A stretch of DNA of 8,904 nucleotides from positions 1 to 8,904 of the forward strand of contig VBDM01000026.1 of the NCBI GenBank assembly GCA_005881355.1, written 5' to 3'. Below the pieces are notes generated by a model, which did not search any database, had not been told where the DNA came from, and worked only from the letters and a program-made list of their open reading frames with translations. The translations under genes were made by a program, and so were the position numbers. Positions 1 to 6,200 of this stretch are shown piece by piece. How positions within the stretch are numbered: the first letter of the stretch is position 1; each line of letters starts with the position of its first letter. The stretch comes from Betaproteobacteria bacterium. GTDB taxonomy: Bacteria; Pseudomonadota; Gammaproteobacteria; Burkholderiales; SG8-39.

Positions 1-4
1 TGAT

Positions 5-28
5 CCCCCTCCCTCACCCCCTTCCCCC
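5..28 (-). other. Putative G-quadruplex motif upstream of the cyclase gene
   Basis: The plus strand carries four C-runs (5-9, 11-13, 17-21, 24-28) separated by one, three and two bases. The minus strand therefore reads as four G-runs of at least three with very short loops, which fits the standard G3+N1-7 quadruplex pattern. For a transcript of the gene at 138 this is the template strand. The adjacent CCCGGG and GCGGGG (26-36) add further G/C-run structure. The motif is seen directly; folding and any effect on transcription are inference. Confidence 0.5.
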
Positions 29-51
29 GGGCGGGGTCGTCCGGAACGGGT

Positions 52-95
52 TTGACTATTCTTGACTGTCCTATTGGGGTAAGTTTCAGGATAAT
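52..95 (+). promoter_or_regulatory. Possible promoter region with tandem TTGACT repeats and GATAAT box
   Basis: TTGACT occurs at 52-57 and again at 62-67, ten bases apart, i.e. one helical turn, which is the layout of a direct-repeat operator. GATAAT at 90-95 matches the -10 consensus in five of six bases. Neither TTGACT copy lies at the usual 16-18 bp from it (the nearer copy leaves 22 bp), and the hexamer at correct spacing, TGTCCT, is poor. This may be an activator-dependent promoter with the repeats as binding sites, or only a fortuitous match. The start site would be near 102, giving a leader of about 36 nt. Confidence 0.3.
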
Positions 96-101
96 GCGCT
101 C

Positions 102-123
102 AATCGTGTTCCACGTCACAAAT
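102..123 (+). promoter_or_regulatory. CRP/FNR-family-like binding site
   Basis: The sequence has GTG at 106-108 and TCACA at 116-120, fitting the GTG-N8-CAC core spacing of the CRP consensus (TGTGA-N6-TCACA). The right half is perfect and the left half (CGTGT) matches three of five bases. Flanking AA and AAT bases also agree with the AT-rich flanks of the consensus. It lies between the possible -10 box and the GTG start of a gene encoding a nucleotide cyclase, so binding there would be expected to repress. One degenerate site can arise by chance; no crp gene is visible in the window. Confidence 0.3.
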
Positions 124-137
124 ATCTCAGATCGTCT

Positions 138-2213
138 GTGAAGACGAAGATTTTGGTCATCGACGATGATCCCGGCATCCGGAGGGGGCTCGCGTTGACC
201 CTCAAGGCCGAAGGCTACCGCGTCAAGGAGGCCGAGAACGGCCGCGCCGGGCTTGAGATCGCCAGCGACGAACCGCCCGACTTGGTTCTGTGCGACGTGA
301 ACATGCCGGATTTGGACGGTTACGCGGTCGTGGAGCGGCTGCGCCGGATACCGGCGCTCGCCTCGACCCCGTTCATCTTTCTCACGGCTCGCGACGAACG
401 CGCTGATGTGCGCAAGGGGATGAATCTCGGAGCTGACGATTACTTGACCAAGCCGGTCACCCGCGCCGAGCTGATCGAGGCAGTCGCGGTCAGGTTGAAA
501 AAGCTCGATGTCTCGCGGGAGGCCCTGGCACAGCAGTTGATCGTCGGCAGCGACCGGTTGCGGCGGCGGTTCCGCAGCCGCCTCACCGGAGAGGCGGAAC
601 ACACGGCGCTGGAGGAAGTCGCCCTGCCCGGCGCGGGGAACTCCATCGTCGAAGCCACCGTGTTGTTTACCGATATCCGCAGCTTCACCACTCTCTCGGA
701 GCGCCTTTCCGTGGCGGAGATCGCGGCGCTGCTCAATACCTACTTTCAGCGCGCCTGCGAGCCGATCATCGCGGCCGGCGGCAGGGTTGTGAAATTCATC
801 GGCGACGGCATCATGGCGGTGTTTCCGCACACCGATGACAATCCTCGGGAACACCAGGCGCTTCGCGCCATTCAAACTGGCCTCGGCCTGTCGATAATCG
901 CCCATCACTTTCGCAATTGGATGCACGCGCAGTACTCCGACCGCGGGCTGCCGGAATTCGCAATCGGCGTCGGCATCCATACCGGCGAGGTGACCCTGTG
1001 TCGGGTCGGTGCGCCCGGACAGGAGGACTTCACGGCCATCGGCGACACGGTCAACATCGCCTCGCGTCTGGAGGGGCAGACGAAGGAACTGGGCTGGCCG
1101 GTCGTGGCGAGCGAGGCGACGATCAACGCCGCCGGGGACGCAGTGGTTCACGGCGCACATCGAGTCGTGCATCTGCGCGGCCGAACCAAGCCGGTGCTCG
1201 TCTACGAAGTCACCGGCCTCAAGAATCTCGCTGCAACGACGGACCGCGGGACAGGCAATCTGTCCGAACTGCTGCAAGAGGCGCTCGCCGGCAACGCAGA
1301 AGGTGCGGCAATCGCCGCGAAAGCCGCGCTGCGCGAGACGCTGGAGGCTTTGATGTCCGATCAGAGCCAACCCAGCGCATCCGCTCCCTTGCGCATCAAG
1401 AACTACAGCGTCATCGGCAAGCTCGGCGACGCGGACGGGACGGCCATGTACCTGGCCGAGCGCGATCTGGACGGGAAGAAGGTGGCGATCAAGATACGGC
1501 ACAGCCGCCCGGGGGAGGAGCAACGGCCTTTGCAGCGATTTGTGCAGGAAGCGGCAATGGTCGGCCGCTTCCATCACCCGAACATCGCGGCGATTCTCGA
1601 CCACGGCTTCGCCGAGGACCTCGCCTACATCGTCATGGAATATTTTCCGGGCGGTTGCCTAAGAGATGTGGTCAGGGGTCCGCTTCCCCCTCGTCAGGCG
1701 CTGTCGCTGCTCGCGCAGGCGGCAACCGCGCTGGCCGAAGTCCATCGCCAGGGAATCGTTCACCGTGACCTAAGACCGGAAAATTTCATGGTGCGCGAAA
1801 ACGGCGAAATCGCGCTCTCCGGCTTCGAGGAGGCTAGGGACGAGACGAGTGACGTGAGCGTAGCGCGCGCGGTACCCTTGAGGTCCCTTTATTATCAATC
1901 GCCGGAACACGCAACAGGCGCGAAAGTCGACCGACGCTCGGATCTTTACGCCCTCGGCGTGATATTTTTCGAAACGCTCACGGGCCATCGGCCCTACACG
2001 GGCGATTCCGTCGACGAGCTGACCCGGCAGATCGTCGACGCGCCGCCTCCGCGGCTGCCCGCGGAGCTTGCCCATTGCCAGGAACTGGTCGACGCAATGC
2101 TCGCCAAGGATCCGGCGTGGCGCTACCCGAGCGCCGTTGCCGTGCTCGAGGCAATCGACACCGCTGGTGCGCACGCCGCATCGAACGCAGCCGGAGCGCC
2201 CCTAAAACACTAG
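138..2213 (+). CDS. Response regulator / class III adenylate cyclase / Ser-Thr (pseudo)kinase fusion protein
   Basis: The 691-residue protein probably converts ATP to cAMP under control of a phosphorelay. Residues 3-122 are a receiver domain with acidic pair D10/D11, phospho-acceptor D53, T83 and K105-P106. A basic helical linker (about 118-150) leads to a class III cyclase domain (about 170-360) with metal-binding D179 and D223, the adenine-type pair K219 and T299, and transition-state residues N306 and R310, so it looks active and specific for ATP. Residues about 420-672 form a protein kinase fold: K452 (VAIK), E471, HRDLRPEN with D544 and N549, SPE at 588-590, and D602. The DFG motif is G562-F563-E564 and the glycine loop lacks its second and third glycines, so phosphotransfer is doubtful. 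No signal peptide or membrane segment is seen, so it is cytoplasmic. The GTG start has no clear Shine-Dalgarno, but no ATG or GTG lies in frame before the upstream stop at 63-65, and the receiver fold begins at once. No histidine kinase is adjacent. Domains are recognised by motif; the natural input is unknown. Confidence 0.93.
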   Translation: MKTKILVIDDDPGIRRGLALTLKAEGYRVKEAENGRAGLEIASDEPPDLVLCDVNMPDLDGYAVVERLRRIPALASTPFIFLTARDERADVRKGMNLGADDYLTKPVTRAELIEAVAVRLKKLDVSREALAQQLIVGSDRLRRRFRSRLTGEAEHTALEEVALPGAGNSIVEATVLFTDIRSFTTLSERLSVAEIAALLNTYFQRACEPIIAAGGRVVKFIGDGIMAVFPHTDDNPREHQALRAIQTGLGLSIIAHHFRNWMHAQYSDRGLPEFAIGVGIHTGEVTLCRVGAPGQEDFTAIGDTVNIASRLEGQTKELGWPVVASEATINAAGDAVVHGAHRVVHLRGRTKPVLVYEVTGLKNLAATTDRGTGNLSELLQEALAGNAEGAAIAAKAALRETLEALMSDQSQPSASAPLRIKNYSVIGKLGDADGTAMYLAERDLDGKKVAIKIRHSRPGEEQRPLQRFVQEAAMVGRFHHPNIAAILDHGFAEDLAYIVMEYFPGGCLRDVVRGPLPPRQALSLLAQAATALAEVHRQGIVHRDLRPENFMVRENGEIALSGFEEARDETSDVSVARAVPLRSLYYQSPEHATGAKVDRRSDLYALGVIFFETLTGHRPYTGDSVDELTRQIVDAPPPRLPAELAHCQELVDAMLAKDPAWRYPSAVAVLEAIDTAGAHAASNAAGAPLKH

Positions 2214-2320
2214 GGGGTTGGTAAGTATCCTCCGTAAATAAGTAACCCCACGCCTGCTCGGCGTCAAGAAGAGACGAGCTTCTGGCGTGCGTTCTTCTGC
2301 GGCTTCCAATTTGGGATTAA

Positions 2321-2350
2321 GGGGGCACGCCCAGGGCGTGCCCCCTTTTT
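2321..2350 (+). terminator. Rho-independent terminator of the cyclase gene
   Basis: GGGGGCACGCCC (2321-2332) and GGGCGTGCCCCC (2334-2345) are perfect reverse complements. In practice they fold as a 10- or 11-bp stem with a 3- to 5-nt loop, followed directly by TTTTT (2346-2350). This is a classic intrinsic terminator about 107 nt after the cyclase stop codon, and it isolates that gene from the one at 2512. The stretch 2214-2320 holds no ORF and only a weak AGAAG/CTTCT hairpin (2267-2283). Confidence 0.92.
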
Positions 2351-2351
2351 C

Positions 2352-2500
2352 AACAATCTGCTAATCGAGTTTCACTCCGGAAGCTACGCCCTGCTCCCAC
2401 TTGCGATAGTCCAAACGCGCTATTGAAGCGGGAAGCCAAGCGTAACGTTGGTCGACTTCAATGCGTAACTAGGGGAGGTTTCCTCACCGTTCACCACGGA
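2352..2500 (+). other. Non-coding leader region before the small exported protein gene
   Basis: No convincing ORF or sigma70 promoter is visible here, although the terminator upstream means the next gene needs its own. GCGTAAC occurs twice (2440-2446 and 2463-2469), 23 bases apart, flanking AACGTT and GTCGAC palindromes. A short GAGG-TTT-CCTC hairpin follows at about 2474-2484. The paired heptamers could be an operator, but this is speculation from arrangement alone. Confidence 0.25.
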
Positions 2501-2506
2501 AAGGAG
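2501..2506 (+). promoter_or_regulatory. Ribosome binding site of the small exported protein gene
   Basis: AAGGAG lies five bases before the ATG at 2512, a near-ideal Shine-Dalgarno. It decides the first ATG over the in-frame ATG at 2533. The site is part of an 11-nt palindrome (AAGGAGTCCTT, 2501-2511) that reaches to the start codon. Confidence 0.85.
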
Positions 2507-2511
2507 TCCTT

Positions 2512-3024
2512 ATGTGCTTTGAGTCCGACGACATGCACAGGAAAGCGCGCGAGTCCGAAGAAGCCCGCCGGAGAAAGCTGGCCGACGACCTGAAAAGACA
2601 GGATCAGTCCCCCGCCCCGGCCAAGAAGCCTCTTACGTGGCTGTCGCGAGTCATTCAACCCGCGCTCGCGGTGCTGCTGCTCAGCCTGGCGGCAGAGGGG
2701 CAAGCCGGCCTATCCGGTCCCGCGCTTGTGGGCTCGGTGACAATAGTGCAAGTCAATTCGACGGATGCCACTTTTGTTTTCGCAGGGCAATGCAGGGGAA
2801 ATGCTGCGAATTTCACCACGACCCTCTCCCCCTTCAATGTGAACGGCACGACGGCGGCGAGCTTGGAAGGCCTTAGCTTGCCGGGCCAAGGGCCCGCCGG
2901 GTGCCTGTCCCAAGCAGGCGGCGAGAATGTCACGGTGGTTACGGTGGTGACCCCGCAGTTTGTGAATAATCAAAACGGCATCGTCACCGCCGGCCACGTG
3001 GTGATCCTGTTCGTGGTCCCCTAG
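2512..3024 (+). CDS. Small exported or membrane-anchored protein of unknown function
   Basis: I do not recognise this 170-residue protein. Residues 1-46 are highly charged and rich in Arg, Lys and Glu, probably helical, and are followed by a Pro/Ala/Lys stretch (33-40). A hydrophobic segment (about 47-61, including ALAVLLLSLAA) follows; GQA at 63-65 could be a signal peptidase I site. By the positive-inside rule the basic N-terminus stays in the cytoplasm and residues 66-170 are exported, either released or held by an uncleaved anchor. The exported part is rich in Thr, Val, Asn and Gly, looks like beta structure and has two cysteines (C94, C131) that could form a disulfide. The strong Shine-Dalgarno supports expression. 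It is transcriptionally separated from the cyclase gene by a terminator and ends in TAG TAA TGA followed by a hairpin. The n-region is unusually long for a signal peptide; the first methionine could alternatively be M8, which shortens it only slightly. Confidence 0.8.
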   Translation: MCFESDDMHRKARESEEARRRKLADDLKRQDQSPAPAKKPLTWLSRVIQPALAVLLLSLAAEGQAGLSGPALVGSVTIVQVNSTDATFVFAGQCRGNAANFTTTLSPFNVNGTTAASLEGLSLPGQGPAGCLSQAGGENVTVVTVVTPQFVNNQNGIVTAGHVVILFVVP

Positions 3025-3030
3025 TAATGA

Positions 3031-3053
3031 GTAGTGGTCTTAGGGACCACTAC
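3031..3053 (+). terminator. Hairpin directly after the small-protein gene, terminator-like without T-tract
   Basis: GTAGTGGTC (3031-3039) pairs perfectly with GACCACTAC (3045-3053) around a TTAGG loop, starting right after the triple stop. No run of T follows (CCAGTAATGC), so it is not a canonical intrinsic terminator; it may protect the mRNA 3' end or assist Rho-independent pausing. The right arm can alternatively pair with GTGGTCCC at 3013-3020 inside the coding end (with GGGACCAC, 3043-3050). Confidence 0.5.
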
Positions 3054-3076
3054 CCAGTAATGCGGATCCTTGTATG

Positions 3077-3091
3077 GCGGGCGACTCCCGC
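3077..3091. repeat. Short inverted repeat
   Basis: GCGGG (3077-3081) and CCCGC (3087-3091) flank a CGACT loop. It is a five-bp stem only, between two stronger hairpins. In GC-rich DNA such a stem is expected by chance; I list it because it is the middle of three successive hairpins in 3031-3177. Confidence 0.25.
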
Positions 3092-3144
3092 TTCGTCTCG
3101 CGCACCGCTCGATAGGACCGCCGCACCTGCTGTCGGAGGTGACT

Positions 3145-3177
3145 TCAGGCCGTTTCAAGATCATTGAAACGGCCTGA
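3145..3177. repeat. Perfect 14-bp inverted repeat upstream of purL
   Basis: TCAGGCCGTTTCAA (3145-3158) and TTGAAACGGCCTGA (3164-3177) are perfect complements around a GATCA loop. The stem is strong and long, but is followed by TTAGGGGG rather than a T-tract on the plus strand, and there is no T-tract on the minus strand either. It may be a tail-less terminator of the small-protein transcript, a dyad operator upstream of the purL promoter (it ends 60 bp before the TATAAT box), or a dispersed palindromic element. The structure is certain; its role is not. Confidence 0.55.
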
Positions 3178-3214
3178 TTAGGGGGAGGTGTTCCCTCATT
3201 TTGTAAACCCGTTC

Positions 3215-3250
3215 TAAATTCGCCCGGGGGCTTCCGGTATAATTGCTCTT
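3215..3250 (+). promoter_or_regulatory. purL promoter with consensus -10 box
   Basis: TATAAT at 3238-3243 is a perfect -10 hexamer. The sequence at correct spacing for a -35 (TAAATT, 3215-3220, 17 bp) is weak. Transcription would start near 3250, leaving a leader of only about 15 nt before the ATG, with no recognisable Shine-Dalgarno (sequence ACCGGCACGCCCC). The position immediately in front of a housekeeping gene supports it being the real promoter. Confidence 0.65.
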
Positions 3251-3264
3251 TACCGGCACGCCCC

Positions 3265-6200
3265 ATGTCGTTGATCCTCAAGCTGCGCGGCAGCCGCGCC
3301 GTTTCCGCGTTCCGGCTCGACAAGCTCAACTCCCGCCTCACAGCGATCGGCAGCCCGGTCCGGGCCACCGCCGCCGAGCACTGGCATTTTGTCGAAACCT
3401 CGCGGGCGCTCGACGCGGGCGAGACCCGTGTGCTCGACCAATTGCTTCATTACGGGGAACCCGCACCCGCGCACGGCGGTCGCGTGCTGCTTGTAGTACC
3501 GCGCCTGGGGACGATTTCGCCGTGGTCCTCCAAGGCGAGCGATATCGCGCGCCGATGCGGCCTCGACGCCGTCCGGCGCATCGAGCGGGGCACTGCGTGG
3601 TTTTTCTCGGACGATCCTGCGCTCGACCGCGGACGGATCCTGGGGCTCGTTCACGACCGCATGACCGAAACGGTGCTCGGTTCGCTCGATGAAGCGGACG
3701 CGCTGTTCAGGCATCACGATCCGAAGCCGTTCGCGGTGGTGGACGTCCTCGCGCGCGGTCGCGCGGCGCTGGAAGACGCCAACACCGCGCTGGGGCTGGC
3801 TCTGGCGCCCGACGAAATCGACTATCTCCTGGCGCACTACCGCGGCATCGCCCGCGATCCCACCGACGTGGAGCTCACGATGTTCGCGCAGGCGAACTCG
3901 GAGCATTGCCGGCACAAGATATTCAACGCCTCCTGGGTCATCGACGGCATTCCACGGGAAGAAACACTTTTCGGCATGATCAAGACGACGCACGCGCGCA
4001 GTCCCCGCGGAACCGTAGTCGCCTACGCCGACAATGCCGCAGTCATGGAAGGGGCGCCGATCTCGCGGTTCTACCCGGAATCGGGCGGGCGCTACCGCTA
4101 CCGGGACGAGCTCACGCACACGGTGATGAAGTGCGAGACTCACAATCATCCCACCGCGATCTCGCCGTTTCCAGGGGCGGCGACCGGCTCGGGCGGCGAG
4201 ATCCGCGACGAAGCCGCCACCGGCCGCGGCGCGAAGCCCAAGGCGGGATTGTGCGGTTTCTCGGTGTCGCATCTGCGCATTCCGGGTTTTGAGCAACCGT
4301 GGGAAACGGCCCCGGCCAAGCCCGATCGGATCGCTTCGGCCCTGACAATCATGCTGGAGGGGCCGATCGGCGCGGCTTCGTTCAACAACGAATTCGGCCG
4401 CCCCAACCTCGCCGGCTATTTCCGCGCCTTCGAGATGGATGCCGACGGCATCACCCGCGGTTACCACAAGCCGATCATGCTTGCCGGGGGAATCGGCAAT
4501 ATCAACGCGGCGCACGCATTCAAAGACGAGCTCGCGCCGGGAGCCTTGCTCATCCAGCTCGGCGGTCCGGGGATGCTGATCGGGATGGGCGGGGGCGCGG
4601 CATCGAGCCTGGACACGGGCGCGAATCCCGAAGACCTCGATTTCGATTCGGTGCAGCGCGGCAACGCCGAGATGCAGCGGCGCGCGCAGGAGGTCATCGA
4701 CCGGTGCTGGCGGCTCGGCGCCGACAATCCGGTGCTTTCGATCCACGACGTGGGCGCAGGCGGCCTGTCGAACGCGCTGCCGGAGCTCGTCCACGCCGCC
4801 GGGCGGGGCGCGAGGATCGATCTGCGCGCCGCGCCCAACGAGGAACCCGGCATGACGCCGCGCGAGATCTGGTGCAACGAGGCCCAGGAGCGCTTCGTGC
4901 TCGCGGTGGCCGCCGATCGCATCGAGCTGTTCAGGTCGATCTGCGAGCGCGAGCGCTGCCCGCTGGCCGTCGTGGGCACCGTCACCGACGACGGACGCTT
5001 GATCGTCGAGGACCGACATTTCCTCAACAAGCCGGTCGAGATGGAGCTCTCGGTGCTGCTCGGCAAGCCGCCGCGCATGACGCGCGAGGTCCGGCGCCGC
5101 CGCCCGCAGCTTGTCCCGCTCGCGCTTCAAGACGTGGCGCTCCAGGAAAGCTGCTATCGGGTCTTGCGGCATCCCACCGTCGCGCGCAAGACCTTTCTCG
5201 TGAGCATAGGCGACCGCACCGTCGGGGGATTGTGCTCGCGGGATCCCTTCGTCGGACCGTGGCAGGTGCCGGTCGCTGACTGCGCCGTGACCTTGATGAG
5301 CTTCAAGGAGTACGCCGGGGAGGCGTTCGCGATGGGTGAGCGCCCGCCGCTCGCGCTCATCAGCCCGGAAGCCTCGGGCCGCATGGCGGTAGGGGAGGCG
5401 CTCACCAATCTCGCCGCAGCTCCGGTCGGGGAGCTCGCTCGCGTGAAACTCTCGGCGAACTGGATGGCTGCCGCGGGTCACGCGAACGAAGACGCGGCCT
5501 TGTTCGACACGGTGCGCGCGGTGGCCCTCGATCTCTGCCCCGCGCTGGGAATCAGCATTCCGGTGGGCAAGGATTCGCTGTCGATGCGCACCGCCTGGGA
5601 CGAGGGCGGAAGGCCCAAAGAAGTGCTCGCCCCCCTGTCGCTCGTCGTCTCGGCGTTCGCCCGCTGCGAGGACGCGCGCCGGGCGCTTACGCCGCAGTTG
5701 AGGACCGACTGCGGGGAGACCGAATTGATCCTCGTGGACCTCGGGCGCGGACGCAACCGTCTGGGCGGCTCCGTTCTCGCGCAAGTATTCGGGCAATGCG
5801 GCGATGAAGCGCCGGACCTGGACGAGCCGAAATCGCTCGCGGATTTTTTCGCCGCGATCCAGGCCTTGAACCGCGATCGCCTGCTTCTCGCCTACCACGA
5901 TCGCTCCGACGGCGGACTGTTCGCCACGGCGTGCGAAATGGCTTTCGCCGGCCATGTCGGAGTGACGATCAATCTGGACATGCTTGCCTACGACGAGGCC
6001 GCCCACGACGTGGACGGCAGCGAGCGCCGGCCCGAGCTGATGTATGGGCGGGACCTCGAGCGGGTGCTCGCGGCTCTATTTGCAGAGGAGCTTGGCGCGG
6101 TGGTCCAGATCCGCGCTTCCGATCGCCGCAAGGTGCTCGAACGCCTTGCAGGCCTGCCGGCGTACGTGATCGGGAGCCCGAATTCCCGCGACGAGGTGCG

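Noticed and set aside
917..1768. 283-residue plus-strand frame inside the cyclase gene
   Set aside because: It is an alternative frame of the REC-cyclase-kinase gene, Arg-rich, with no domain; the main frame carries all the motifs.
2214..2320. Possible cyclic-di-GMP riboswitch or small RNA before the terminator
   Set aside because: I looked for the conserved GEMM core and for a promoter at 2210-2260 and found neither; the stretch is best read as the 3' UTR of the cyclase gene.
3021..3368. 115-residue minus-strand frame across the purL upstream region
   Set aside because: It overlaps the purL promoter and start, and its sequence lacks any recognisable domain or ribosome site.
3250..6006. 918-residue open frame on the minus strand opposite purL
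   Set aside because: Its length comes from GC-rich codon bias in the antisense frame. The plus strand encodes a complete, well-conserved PurL, and the antisense product is Arg/His/Glu-rich with no recognisable domain.
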